Shown here piece after piece: positions 1 to 11,093 of a DNA stretch of 64,000 bases. Position numbers and translations under genes: made by a program. The DNA is taken from positions 153,315 to 217,314 of the forward strand of contig CAXAMN010001237.1 of the NCBI GenBank assembly GCA_963970005.1. The letters are read 5' to 3'. This DNA comes from Durusdinium trenchii. Lineage: Eukaryota > Sar > Dinophyceae > Suessiales > Symbiodiniaceae. The notes beneath the pieces are model-generated. The model made no database searches and was not told the origin of the DNA. It saw nothing but the letters and a program-made list of their open reading frames with translations. Position 1 is the stretch's first letter; the number at the start of each line of letters is the position of its first letter.

Positions 1-135
1 AGGGTTTGGGGTGCGGCCGGTCCTAACGTCACTTTCGGAACCAATAAAAAACTTTCAATCAAGACAGCAGCTGCCACGAATTGGGCGCTGCCCCTAGCTG
101 CGGGGCGCTAACCTGACCCTAACTCCGGGGTGCCT

Positions 136-210
136 GGCGCAGGGTTTGAGGTTATAGCGCAAGCATAGGCGCAGGGTTTGAGGTTGTAGCGCAAGCATAG
201 CGCAAGCATA
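136..210. repeat. Two-copy 32-bp tandem repeat
   Basis: Two copies of a 32-bp unit that starts GGCGCAGGGTTTGAGGTT lie head to tail at 136-167 and 168-199 and differ at one base. A partial third copy (GCGCAAGCATA) follows. No coding sequence is visible around it. Confidence 0.85.
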
Positions 211-516
211 CCTCCTCTGACGCGCTCCCCTGCTTCGGCAGGGGTCGGCGGATATATATGTATGATTTTTAAAAATTGCCTGATGGGTCGGGGGCTGCCC
301 ACATTCTGCTTGATCGAATCCCATGCTTTTGAACAAACAGAGAGTCTCACTTCCAACTCCCTTGGACATTCACGGTTCTACGGCGTGTCCCTTTTCCGGC
401 TTTGGAGACTTTTCATGTTGAAAATTGGCACCCTCAACATGACTCCTTAGACTGTGGTAACTCGCGGTAGTCTAGGAGAACCTAGGTGACTGAATGATCA
501 ATCGCTCAATCCAGGT

Positions 517-915
517 CTCCCCAACTAGCTGTAAAAAACAATATGTTGAAAGCCAATATGTTTGCGGTCTGATCGAAGCGCATGCGTGGTCCAGCAGTGG
601 TGCCCCTTTTGTTTGTTTTGTTAAGATTTTGGGGAAGAGACAAAAAGGGCACCAGCAAAGGGGTGCTATCTTCTGGATCTAGCTAAGCCCCCCCAAGTAG
701 TTGTAAAGAAAATATGTTGACTGACTATGTGTGCAGTCTGTTCGAAGGGCATGTGTGGTCCAGTGGTGGTGCCCCGATTGATCGTTTTGTCACGGATTTC
801 GGGAAAACAAAAGGGGGCACCAGCAACGGAGTGCTATTTTCTGCAATTTAGCTAGATCTCCCCAAGTAGCTGTAAAAGGACGTTGAAAAATATGTTTGCG
901 GTCTGCTTGAAGAGC
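517..915. repeat. Three-copy tandem repeat, period about 170 bp
   Basis: Three diverged copies begin with CTCCCCAAGTAGCTGTAAAA or close variants at about 517, 689 and 858. Each continues through a stretch like ATGTTTGCGGTCTG and, in the first two, GGTGCCCC and GGGCACCAGCAA. No reading frame is kept across the copies, so this is noncoding satellite-like DNA. Confidence 0.8.
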
Positions 916-991
916 TGGTATTTCATTTTTCAGCACCGTTTTGTCGCGCCTGCGCCTGCTTTCTCTTCCGTTTGTTGCGCTCCTGGGGCAT

Positions 992-1270
992 TGACGAGCG
1001 TTTGTTTTGAGCCCTTGTGGAGCGTCAGCATCCCATCAGGCGTTTGCCTTTGCTTGGTGGATGCCTTGCTCCGTTTGCGGGGCTTGGAACCAGGCCTGGT
1101 TGGGGCGTCTCATCCCGGTGGCAGGTTTTTTTTCAAGCGCAAAGCCAGAGAGGTCGTTCCTGAAGTGAAAAAGTAATCATTGGGATCGTAGGTGAAGCTG
1201 GGACGCTGGACAGAAATTGGGTTGGTTTGAGGATGCTGTCGAGTGTGAAACAGGTGCTCAAATTTATACC
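992..1270. repeat. Duplicated block A, left copy
   Basis: This block recurs at about 3732-4030. Both copies share long stretches such as GCATCCCATCAGGCG, GGTGGATGCCTTGCTCCG and GGACAGAAATTGGGTTGG, with scattered substitutions and small indels. The copies bracket the gene at 1849-3591, which suggests a partial tandem duplication of the gene's surroundings. Confidence 0.8.
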
Positions 1271-1296
1271 AGATATAGGTGTCTAGTCGGCGTTCC

Positions 1297-1544
1297 ATAG
1301 TCCTTGGTAAATTTTACATGTGCCACAATGATGGAAACATTTCAAGTTGCAGCTCTTTTCATGAGTTTCTGGGTACTGCGACATTGGTTTGTGACGGAGA
1401 CTGAGTGGGAATGACCAAGGTAGTGTGCGCAAAGGCTTTCGCGCTCGTGTGATTTGTTGTTTTAAGTCACTGGACTTTGGGGTCTTACCCCACTTGCACT
1501 CACTGGAAGAATCATTGTGTGAGGGGTTCTTTTTGGCCAGCATG
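1297..1544. repeat. Duplicated block B, left copy
   Basis: This block recurs at about 5024-5290. Shared runs include GCCACAATGATGG, GACGGAGACTGAG, GGGAATGACCAAGGTAGTGTG and AGAATCATTGTGTGAG. The left copy follows block A directly. The right copy is separated from its block A by about 1 kb of unrelated sequence. Confidence 0.8.
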
Positions 1545-1848
1545 GGTAAGACCACAGCAGTGTTTTGGGATCCCAATTAGTGATTTTAGAATAGGTTAGG
1601 CAATTGTCTACCGTCAAGACGCACCCATAGGGCGTCAGCGTACCATCTAAAGTTAAAATCTTCCTGGAAGTTCAACGGAGATTTGGACGATTGTTTTAGT
1701 TTCCTGATTGTTTTAAAGGGATTGGAAGACAAAGCCAGAGAAAGAAGAACGAAGCCTCCTCTTGGAACTCTTTGGTTCTTCGATTGTCATGTCTTCCGGG
1801 TCAAGCCATTGAAAGAAATGGCTCTAAATTTTATCGCGTGTCCTTCCA

Positions 1849-3591
1849 ATGCGACATCGAATCTCCACAGATCAAGCTGTCAGGCTTCATGAAGACGTGA
1901 ACCCAGCCAGATGGTGCATCACTTTGTATGACCTCAAGTTCTTCGAGTCTGAGGTGCACAGATTTATCCAAGGTGGCCTGACTTTCCAGGACAACTTTTC
2001 GAAGGATGGGCCTAGCATTTATGCAGTCAATGAAGAGTACATCAAGCCAGTCACAGCCGCTGCTGGCAAAATGAGCTGGGCCTTGATGATGAATCCAGAT
2101 GGACTTGACTGTGATTTGTTCATTACTCACGCATGGCAGGAAGGTGTTTTTGAATTTACGCAAAAGGTGCTGACATCTTGGCCTTGGAGAGCGCGTCATG
2201 CTTGGTGCTGCATGCTTGCAAATCCTCAGAATTTGAATATTTCAGCCATGATTCGGTGCCCAACATCGTCGCCTTTTGCACATGCCCTGAGGAGTTCCAA
2301 GTTCTTGTTGGTGGTGCCGAACCGGAACACAAGTGTTTACACAAGGTTGTGGTGTGGATATGAAGCATACCTGGCGTTTCAAAGCAACAAGATTATCCAG
2401 ACTGCCACGCCTCCGATTTGGCCCCAAGTGCTGTTGGCTTGGCTTCTGATGTGTCCAGCACTTCTGGTAGGTATCATAGTTGGTATGATCTTCAGAGCTG
2501 AGAAATCGATGTCTTCCATGTTGTTGACACCGGGAACGAGAGGGCTAACAAGAGGGCTAGCGGTTCTGGCCAGCTTGATAAGCCAGAACACTGGTCACAA
2601 CAAATTATGTTTGATAGTGAACCATGTTGGGCTGTCGGCTTGTCTTGCCCGCCTGATTATTTCATCAAACGCAGATTTGCTTGTCAAGGTTGACCCTCTG
2701 CTTCCTGAAGAGGACAGGCCAGTACAACTTATCTTGCGCAGTCTGCTGCCTTTCTATTTCATGCTTGCCGAATTGGACCGGGTCAGCTTGCACGTAGCAG
2801 CGCGTGAAACGGACCTGTTGGAAAACCAGTACCAAGGGTCAATTCGTCAGGCATCCTGTTCCCAGACCGAGGATGAGAGGAACATTCGAAGTGAAATTGG
2901 CGATCAAGTCGATGAAGTCGACAAAGTAATTGAAGTACTTTTGAAAGCCGGTATGACATCAGCTGCACTGCGAGATGCACACATTCACGGGGTAGTGCTC
3001 AAGCATTCCGGAGTTGTTCAGTTGGCAATCCCTATAATTGTGCTTGGGCCTCTTCTACTTGAGGGTTCCTGGGCTTTTGCCAGGCACATTGCTTTGTTTT
3101 TTGCACCTGACAATCGAATAACCGATATGGACTGGTTCCACTTGTTTCTACAAGCAGTTTCTTGTATTGCAAGGCTTAGCTTCTTGACTCTTCTTTGGAG
3201 ACGCTCCGCTGACGAAAGATGTTTTATGCTAAACGCGATGGCAAAGATTGTCGCTCCAGTGTTGTTCTTCGAGATTATGCTGCCCGCTGTGACCGCTCAG
3301 CACTCCATATTGGCCACGAAAACTTTTTATCACCTGTCTTACATGGTGGTGTTTGTTTTTGCTTTCTTGGGCATACGTGGTACCTTGAAGTTGCCCTTCG
3401 GCCCGTGGTTCGCTGAAATCGTGTTGTCCAGGATCATCACATGCAAAGTCATCAGCCATCAATCACCCTCTGAGATGAGCGGCGTGGAGGAGTTGTCGCC
3501 CGATGCATCCGTAGTGACGGAGTTCTGTAGTGACGGTTCAGAAGCATTTTGGATGGGCGAGTCAGATTCGGAGGTGAAGTTGTGGAGATGA
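1849..3591 (+). CDS. TIR-like domain multi-pass membrane protein, intronless (580 aa)
   Basis: This is a single open frame from ATG to TGA and the only long uninterrupted gene in the window. Seen: residues 89-96 read DLFITHAW and residues 162-186 carry FLLVVPN followed by RLWCGYEAYLA. The spacing resembles the first strand and the 'WC..E' box of TIR/SEFIR-type folds. Hydrophobic segments follow at about 193-214, 388-408, 431-450, 467-483 and 499-517, and the tail is acidic. Inference: a cytosolic signalling-type domain anchored by about five membrane helices. I believe related hypothetical proteins are expanded in Symbiodiniaceae, but I could not check this. The start is the first ATG of the frame; no spliced-leader relic is evident upstream. 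The lack of introns, unlike everything else here, suggests a retroposed copy. Function unknown. Confidence 0.8.
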   Translation: MRHRISTDQAVRLHEDVNPARWCITLYDLKFFESEVHRFIQGGLTFQDNFSKDGPSIYAVNEEYIKPVTAAAGKMSWALMMNPDGLDCDLFITHAWQEGVFEFTQKVLTSWPWRARHAWCCMLANPQNLNISAMIRCPTSSPFAHALRSSKFLLVVPNRNTSVYTRLWCGYEAYLAFQSNKIIQTATPPIWPQVLLAWLLMCPALLVGIIVGMIFRAEKSMSSMLLTPGTRGLTRGLAVLASLISQNTGHNKLCLIVNHVGLSACLARLIISSNADLLVKVDPLLPEEDRPVQLILRSLLPFYFMLAELDRVSLHVAARETDLLENQYQGSIRQASCSQTEDERNIRSEIGDQVDEVDKVIEVLLKAGMTSAALRDAHIHGVVLKHSGVVQLAIPIIVLGPLLLEGSWAFARHIALFFAPDNRITDMDWFHLFLQAVSCIARLSFLTLLWRRSADERCFMLNAMAKIVAPVLFFEIMLPAVTAQHSILATKTFYHLSYMVVFVFAFLGIRGTLKLPFGPWFAEIVLSRIITCKVISHQSPSEMSGVEELSPDASVVTEFCSDGSEAFWMGESDSEVKLWR

Positions 3592-3731
3592 GTATGTAGC
3601 AGAAATCCATGGTCAGGGTCACACCTCTCCATCGAGCGCCCTTCTGCTGCTTGGCCTCCAATGTCGTTGCATCTTTTGAGAGAGCAGGCGCTGAAAATAG
3701 CCCTCAGTGGTGACGGGCATCAGGGAGGAGA

Positions 3732-4030
3732 TGACGAGTGTTTGATTTGAGTTTTGTTGGAAAGCTTTCAGCATCCCATCAGGCGATTGCCTCTGCTCGG
3801 TGGATGCCTTGCTCCGCTTGTGGGGCCCCGGAACCAGGCCCGGTTGGGCAGCTCGTCCCGCTGATACTTTTCTTTTTCTTTTTCAGGAGCCTTTGCTTTG
3901 CCAGAAGAGAGGTAAAATCGATTCCTGAAATGAATAAAGAATTGGATCGTAGCTGAAGCTGGGATGCTGGACAGAAATTGGGTTGGTTTGAGGATGCTGT
4001 CGGGTGTGAAAGAGGTGCTGAAAAATTTAG
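3732..4030. repeat. Duplicated block A, right copy
   Basis: Partner of the block at 992-1270. The roughly 1 kb after it (4031-5023) has no counterpart on the left side, shows no convincing gene, and contains one copy of a short dispersed repeat near 4880-4915. Confidence 0.8.
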
Positions 4031-5023
4031 AAGAACATCAGCTACAGATGATAGGTGTCAAATCAAACACTACTGCCTCTGCCATCGCACACACGCACAC
4101 ACCGACTTTTCTGCAGACAAGTCAGATAGATAGGTCCAAAGGGAATGGGTTCCGCTGTCGCAGCTAAGAGCCTTGCCTTTTTGCCAGCAAGAGCCGTGTG
4201 TTTTCGGGGTCAAGCCATGGTTGAGTTGAGCAGGAAGAAACGGATAATACAGTCTGGTCGGCAATGATTTTGGAGTGAAATGCCAAACTTGCCAAAAATT
4301 TGAAGCTGACAGGCAGTTCTAAACAGTACAAGCCTCAAAAAACAGAAACCCGTTCGAAGCGTTCTAGTGAAAAGGGTGTGGTGCGCTCAGCACTGGACAC
4401 CTATCCGGCTGATTGTACTGACTTTGCTGAGGAGGAGTTGAAGGCAGAAGCTGGACGTCTGAAGTAATGGTTTCGTGCTTGGCGTCTCCTGTCGAGAAGG
4501 GGCCGCGGCCAGATGCCATAAGTGGCGGCTATGCCAACACTTGCACTTTCTGGCCAACGCTTCGCAGTTTCTGGGGTCCCACATGTTTCATATGCTTCAG
4601 GTCTTCAGGCACAAGCTTGGTTAAAAAGCTAGCCCTTTGCTTGCCTTTATGCAATTTTGGATTTGATCCACACTTGAGTGCAAGAAGGTTCGTCGGACAT
4701 GAGCGGAGACAACAGAAGATTGCATTTTCAGGGAGCAAACACATTCTCAGACATTCTATTGGCGCGGCGCGTTTCCGCATCAAGCTTTGTGTTTGGTGGA
4801 AAAGGGTGCTTGGATGGTTTGATACGATCTGCAAACTTTGCCCAAAACGTGAGTTCGTCCAATTCCGAAGAACTGATCGTGCTTCTGGAATGAACGATAG
4901 CTTCAATCCTTTAACTTTAGGGTCCAAGGAACCACTGCATCTTTCTACAACTAAGAAGAAGGTCAGCCTTCGTTGGGTGTTGTCGCATTGTGGTTTGGTT
5001 CATGACCCATGGTATTGAAGTGC

Positions 5024-5290
5024 ATGGTCCTTGGCAATTGTTCCATCTGCCACAATGATGGAGACATCTCGAGTTGCAGCTCTCTTCATGAGTTTGTGCA
5101 TTGGATGACATTTCTCGGCGCTGTGACATTGGTTTATGACGGAGACTGAGGGGGAATGACCAAGGTAGTGTGTGCAAGGGCTTTCAAACACATGTGCTTT
5201 GTTGTTTTAAGTCAACTGGACATTGTGGGCCCACCCCACATTGTCATCACTGGCAGAATCATTGTGTGAGTGTTTTCTTTGGCGAGTATG
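5024..5290. repeat. Duplicated block B, right copy
   Basis: Partner of the block at 1297-1544. The sequence after it does not resemble the gene that follows the left copy, so any second gene copy is missing or unrecognisable. Confidence 0.8.
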
Positions 5291-6220
5291 TATGGTTGCG
5301 TTTGTTGACAAACTTTCAAACTTTTTCACCACTGCTTGTGACATTGTGCAGCGACAATCATGAAAACTGTTCATGTTGTCATCATCCAAAGCAGAGTGCA
5401 GAGTGGGTTTCCGTGTTTGGTGTATTTGTTCCCGGAGTGATGTTTGTGAAGAGGTTTGTGTGATTTGTGAAGAGTTTTAGTTTGTTCTCGGCTCGACTGT
5501 ATTTGGCCCAATGAAGACGGGTCAACGCGCGGCCACTGATTGCTACGCCATGGCAACAGCAGTGTACGGGTGTCAGTGGGGTGATAGTGCGGTAATTGCA
5601 ATGTTGACCTTGCTTGCGCAAATGACATGTGATGAAAGCCTTTAAACACGAAACACTCGGACAGTTTGACATTTGACTTGGCATTGACTGCGTTAGCTTT
5701 GATCCACCAGCTTTGGCTGTGATACTGCTGCATATGAAGTCCAGTGATTCAACATGACAGATTCATCAATGTCGCATTCGACTGCTCTTTAGCCTGAGTG
5801 ATTGTGACAGCGGGAACCAGGCTGCCGGCCCTTTTCTTCTAGCAGGTCATACACAGCTGCGACGCGAGGGGCTCGGAATGTTTGTCGTGCAACACCACTA
5901 ACTCTGTAAAACAAATAAAGATGCCATGCGTGGCACACTCCCGGCGGCGGCGGGGAGGGTGGGAAGTGTCAAGGTGTACACCACCTGCACTCTAGCTGCA
6001 CACAGTGTTAGAGCAGCCACCAGGGCGCTTTAGATTTGGGGTGTTTCATGTGTACCTGCCTCGACCTGCGACCAAGGTCATCAGCTGCTACATGAAATCC
6101 TGGCCCTTCTGGGCAGCTCAACCGCTTGCTGTTCGGTGTTTCCGACACACGGTGGAATGGAGTGCGAACGAGCAGAGAAGGTGAGGACGAAGGTGAGATA
6201 TTTTGTTGTGGCCGGGTTCA

Positions 6221-6283
6221 GAGAGAGAAAGGGAGAGAGAGAGAGAGAGGGACAGAGGGAGACAGAGAGGGGGAGGGAAAGAA
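6221..6283. repeat. GA-rich microsatellite
   Basis: A purine run of interrupted GA dinucleotides, about 63 bp long, with no coding character. Confidence 0.9.
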
Positions 6284-6747
6284 ATGGAATCCGGAGAGGA
6301 TGCTCAATGAAGCTTTGCGAATGTATTTTTTCGTTGAGTGTTCTACAAGTGGTTCTATGAGTGTCTGGCAATGTCACATTTGGAAACCCTTGAAGGAACA
6401 GCAGCCATAGCCTCAAAGTTTCACTAAGAGGTTTCCAATTGGCATATGAGCTCCCTTTGACCGAGGGAACTCCCTTGAGGTCTCGCCATTTAACCCCTTC
6501 AGTGTTCCTCAGGCCTCGCCCCAACAGAGCCCACGCCCAAGGCCTTCCCTTTGACCATCCAGTCCTTGGCAGTGCCCCTCAGCGAGAAGCAGGGATCCTC
6601 GGCCTCAGAGTGAAGCGGCTTCACTGGAGCGCTTCTAGGTCTTGGGGAACATACTGCCTATATACAGTACCCTCCCTCCAAGAAATTCCGGAAGTGGACA
6701 ACCCCCTCTTAGTGGATGGAACATCCATTTTCCAGTGATCATCAGAA

Positions 6748-6793
6748 GACTATCATCACCCTGTGATCCATCAGTGTCACTCAGAAGTGTATC
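6748..6793. repeat. 46-bp exact direct repeat, copy 1 (copy 2 at 7482-7527)
   Basis: The segment starting GACTATCATCACCCTGTGAT is repeated without change at 7482-7527, just upstream of the first recognised M16 exon. The first copy is followed by an inverted echo (ATCACAGGGTGACCACAGGG), so it can form hairpins. Confidence 0.85.
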
Positions 6794-7018
6794 ATCACAG
6801 GGTGACCACAGGGTGATGATCATCCACGTCCCAAAACAGCGAAACACCCCGCGCGCCCCGCTGGAGGCGTTCTTTCGTCCCTGCGCTTCGCTCAGGCCCG
6901 CAGCTTTAGCGCCCGATGTGGAGGCCGGGTAATGAGTCCCGGCACTTCGGGAAGGAGTCCAGGGATTTGGGAGTTTGGGCAGCCTGTTGATCCTGTTGAG
7001 AGACTGGTTTGCTTGTGA

Positions 7019-7136
7019 CCTAGTAGCTTCTAGCTACTAGTAGTAATGCCAGGAGCTACTAGTAGCTTCTTGTTACTAGTAGTGGCCTCCAACCTAATAG
7101 CGATGGCCTCCACCTAGTAGCTTCTAGCTACTGGGC
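7019..7136. repeat. CTAGTAGC-type palindromic minisatellite
   Basis: Repeated variants of TAGTAGCTTCTAGCTACTAG and of TGGCCTCCAACCTAATAGCGA. The same family, in either orientation, appears at 7697-7775, 10110-10236 and 23168-23243. Confidence 0.75.
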
Positions 7137-7588
7137 TTCAGGTGTGCAGGATGTGAAACGTGCTCGTTCTCGCAGGTCACCAGACTCACGCAGAAGCCAA
7201 AGGGGGACTTCCGAGAGTACCAGCCGGGGGGGCGAAGGGGTTTCCGAGCCAGATGTTTTTGAGGTGATTCATGGGACGTTGGAGATGTGGGGACCAAAAA
7301 CCCCGAATGTTCTGACTGTAATACTTCAAAACACAAACTTCATGGCCAGAGCACAAGGCCAGAATGATCAGCTCTTTGGCACATGATAGCTGTAGGGTTG
7401 TGTTGCACTGCCTGGCTGGACCTTTTCCTTCCACTAGCATGTTGGTAGTTCATTCAATTTCATTGGACACAGTTTTCGACAGACTATCATCACCCTGTGA
7501 TCCATCAGTGTCACTCAGAAGTGTATCCATTGAGCTCCTGCCTTCGGTCTGAAAGCTTGCTCCAACCCGGAGCCGCGCGGGGAAGCAG

Positions 7589-10500
7589 CGGGGAGCGAAA
7601 CGACCGGAGCCCGAGGCATTCGGTGCTGGAGAACGGCCTGCGAGTGGTGAATATCTGGGATCCCAACACGACCCAGGCGCCGGACACAGACGATGGCCTG
7701 AAACAGGTGGAGGCTATCGCAAGTAGGCTGGAGGCCATTTCTACTAGTAGCAAGAAGCTAGTAGGTTGGAGGTCTCAAAACACTGAAACCCCAGGTGATG
7801 GGACATGTGCAGAGGCTTCTGTTGCAGCGTTCTGGTGCGGCATTTGTGGGAGGCGGCCGTGTCCTTGGCCGTCACTGTGGGTTCTTTCTCAGACCCCAAG
7901 GCCAGGTCGTTGATGTGCGCTCGACTCCGAGGTTCTTGTAGGGAATGCAGAAAAACTGGAATCCATGAGAGATGCTGGATCGACCCCGAAGACCCCCGGG
8001 GAGATTCTTTTGAAGTTTGAGCCAAGGACGTTCCGCATGTCTCAGCTGTTTGGGATGCTCCGACGTTCCGCGCTTTCACGGACCCCCCAAAACAACCACC
8101 CTTGAAAAAGTTCCTGCTCTGCGTACTCCGCACGTGTTCTTCGCACCATTTGCGTCCTCAGGGCTTTGATGGTCTGGCTCATTTGCTGGAGCATTCGATG
8201 TTCTTGGGCTCCAAGGGCTTCCCCCAGAGGCGCGGCCAAGCGCGGCGCGGGTGGTGGGTGGTGGAGTTGGGTGGCGTTTTCTTCGCCGTGGGTGTCTTGA
8301 TGGAGCGAGGAAGCCAAAGCAATTCGGTCTGACCGTCGAATCTGGAACGCCTCGGGTTGGCGTGGCACCGCAGGTCAGGCTTCGATGCGTGGCTAGCACA
8401 GCATGGGGGCAGCTCGAACGCCTACACGGCCGAGGAGCGCGGCCCATGTTTTGTGCGGTTTATCCAGGCCCTTGCTTTGGTCAAGTTGGGATTCTTCTGT
8501 GTGGAATGATTTCAATGACACAAGACACGAGATTCACTAGATGATGGTGTGGTGTGAATGGATGGAACTGGAATTATTTTTTGGGATGTTCTTGGAGGTT
8601 CAAAGCAATACGGCCCAACTGTCCAACTATCGAGATGTTCTAGACCAGTGTCCCATGTAGGCTCTAAAGATGAGTGCTTCGTTGCAAAGAACGCGATTGT
8701 GGGAGGAAACGCATGTTACGGTGGCGTTAGACAAAGGACATCAGGTTTCCGCACTCCTTTTTGCAAAGATACTGATACCATATCATGTTGCCAAAGAAGC
8801 TTCCAGAATTCTACGCAGCAAAATGGACGGTTCTATATAGTTTTGTGGACCAATTTGCTGTTCAACAATTCGTGGTCGTTTTCAACAATGAAACGGTTTG
8901 AGGGAACCATGGACATGAGGAACATCGGGCCTGATGAGACGTCGTCTCTTTTTGGAGGGTGGAATCCGTCTTCGCTTTTGAAGCGCTGCCGCGTGCCACG
9001 CCTCGGGGTTCCAGACGTCACCGTTCTTCACCGTTTCAGAAGTCCCGACAGGAGCAGACGGTCTACTATGCCTCTGTGAACAGCAAGGCGGGTGAGCCCT
9101 GAGAACGCTTGAGCCATGCGTGGGGTACGTTTGTTCCAGCAGTGGTTGGGTGGTTGGGTCTGCTCCATTGAGGTTGGCACCATGGGTGTTGCGATGAGCG
9201 CGCGAAAAACGATGCCTTCTGAGTCACGAGCTTCTTCCTGTTCTGTTTGCGCCACCCGCACGGTCGGCGTCGGGCGTCTTCCCGACGCGTCGGCCCCGTG
9301 TGTTGGGTGTTGGAGCATTGCCTCGATGTTGGAGGCGCTGGAGGAGTGTTTGGAGCGCTACGCGGACATCTTTGAAGCACCTCTCTTCAACGCTTCGTGG
9401 ATCTGGGATGAGGCGGTCTTGGAAGCGGGTGGGGTTTTGGGGGGTTTTTGGTCTCCTGTTCGAGCCGCAGAGGGCTTTGAAATCAACCGGCAAGTAAGAG
9501 TGTGGGAGAGCCCGAAAGACAGGAACGGAAGAGTTCATTCGTTCATGATTTGCAAGAGTATTGGAGCATTTTCTGCAACTGGGAACCTGGTCAAAAGATC
9601 TCATCCGTGCATGTTCCTTTTTGCAAGAAGGGGGCAGCCCGTCCAGTGGCCGCAGGTGCAGGCCGTGAACAGCGAGCACAACAAGAACCGGAAGAGCCAG
9701 GAATGGCGGATCCAGAGCTTGATCGGCCAAATGGCGGTCGCGCCTCGGGGCGAAGAAACCGAGCGCGGCCGAGCGGAGAGCGGCGCGCCTCGCAGGAAGA
9801 ACCGAGACCTTCAGACCCACCGGAGCGGTTAGTTTTTGGAGGCGACCGGTCGGTGCCAAGAGGCTGGGGAGCTCAATTGCCAATGGCTACCCCCTGGGTT
9901 TCTGAAGTTGATTTAAAAAGCGAACAAGGATGGTGAAACGTGGGGCACACCATATGAACAAAGAACTGGTGAATTTGGCTTCTTTTTTGCCAGACTTCTC
10001 AGCTCTCGTTCGACTCTTTCAAACACCCCCCAAAGATCCGACCGAACGGGATCCGACCGAACGGTGGGCCTCCAATCCGGCGCCGATCGGTTCTGTCCAC
10101 ATCGGAAGAATCTAGGAAACAAGTGCATCGCTACTAGTAACAAGTGCCATACGATGCACTTGTTCCTAGTAGCTTCTTGTTACTACTAGTATGGCACTTG
10201 TTACTAGAAGCGATGCACTTGTTCCTAGTAGCTTCACTAGGGCCTCTAGGGCTCCTGGGCCGTCCGACGAACGGAGGTACGATCGGACGAAGCGAAGCCA
10301 ACTCCTCTCGTTCGAAGCGGTGACCCGAGGCGGAGAGCCCCGCGCAGCGCTTCCACACCGGGAACCTCGAGACCCTGCGGCGCACGGACCAGGAGGGTTT
10401 GCGGTGGGGTCGAGATGTGTGAAGTCCCCCGGAGCAGAAGCCGTCGGCTGGAGCCATTCAATTTCACCCGGACCCTGCTGAGTCCTTAATCCTTCTCAGG

Positions 10501-10639
10501 CTTCATCCTTCATCGCTGGTCCCATCCCTCCACTCGTTACCGCGGCTGGGCATCCATCGCACAGCGTGCCGTCCGTGGGTCAGGAAAGCCTGGCAAAGGA
10601 GATTCGGCAGTTCTTCAACACCCACTACTGCCCTCCCAG
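7589..10639 (+). CDS. Insulinase-type (M16) metallopeptidase, exons of the N-terminal catalytic domain
   Basis: Exons in order: 7589-7676 (ends VLENGLRVVNIWDPNTTQ); 7853-7900 (AAVSLAVTVGSFSDPK); 8162 to about 8227 (GFDGLAHLLEHSMFLGSKGF); about 8379-8437 (FDAWLAQHGGSSNAYTAEE); 9052-9087 (EQTVYYASVNSK); 9335-9391 (ALEECLERYADIFEAPLFN); a micro-exon at 9471-9493; 9656-9736 (VQAVNSEHNKNRKSQEWRIQ onward); 10348 to about 10395 (RFHTGNLETLRRTDQ); about 10581-10639 (ESLAKEIRQFFNTHYCPPR). The order and spacing match insulin-degrading enzymes. HLLEH gives the two zinc histidines and the catalytic Glu, and the third ligand Glu (AVNSEH) falls about 77-80 residues later as expected. All catalytic residues are intact, so an active zinc peptidase is likely. 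Several donors are GC. The six or so residues before RFHTGN and the true start codon were not found. Confidence 0.85.
7697..7775. repeat. GGTTGGAGGCCATT / CTAGTAGC minisatellite inside an M16 intron
   Basis: Three imperfect units, AGGTGGAGGCTATCGC, AGGCTGGAGGCCATTTC and AGGTTGGAGG, with CTACTAGTAGCAAGAAGCTA between them. It lies between the first and second M16 exons. Same family as 7019-7136 and 23168-23243. Confidence 0.7.
10110..10236. repeat. Nested direct and inverted repeats
   Basis: Two short units alternate in both orientations. One, AACAAGTGCATCG, is forward near 10118 and reversed at about 10153 and 10211. The other, AGTAACAAGTGCCATA, is forward at about 10136 and reversed at about 10190. 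CTAGTAGCTTC links them. The array sits in the intron before the RFHTGN exon of the M16 gene and could fold into a cruciform or long hairpin. Confidence 0.8.
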
Positions 10640-11093
10640 GAAAGGGTTCGGGACGGGCTGGATGAGGCTGCGGCTCTCATTGGGTGTGGAGGGTGTGGGT
10701 TTTCTGACATGACTCGGAAGAAGACTTGCATGTTTGATCAGCATGGCCGGGCCTGTTGGTAAAAGAAGCACAGCCTTTCATGAAGCTGAAGGAAGTGGAG
10801 GACATGCAGGGGATGCTCGGGAAGTCTTCAAGCACAGGTAGTTAGCAGATAGATAGAGCAAACATCGTAGGCTGAGGTGATGAGATGATGTTTCGGCTAT
10901 TTGCTGCTTTCTAGAGATATGTATATATATATATACAATACAATTAAGCAACATATATATATATATATGTACAATGTGTATTATGATATATTACGCAATA
11001 ACATTAATAATATGTAGACTATATACGTATTATGCACATAGACGTGTATCTCTTCATAGAAGTGGAATATCTGTATCTACGTTCAAAGAAAAG

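Larger units (their letters stand above)
5291..7588. other. No gene seen; repeat-bearing intergenic or intron DNA
   Basis: I found no exon with recognisable protein character. The stretch holds a GA-rich microsatellite (6221-6283), two copies of a 46-bp repeat and a CTAGTAGC-type minisatellite, each listed separately. The transcription start of the M16 gene could lie here, but no promoter is recognisable. Confidence 0.5.

Noticed and set aside
1796..1830. Possible relict dinoflagellate spliced leader near GGGTCAAGCCATTG
   Set aside because: It does not match the spliced-leader sequence beyond a few bases.
4467..5018. 183-codon ORF downstream of the TIR-like gene
   Set aside because: It overlaps an open minus frame, contains a dispersed repeat, and has no domain-like pattern.
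9224..9883. 219-codon minus-strand ORF
   Set aside because: It overlaps M16 exons on the + strand that have clear family motifs; it is a shadow frame.
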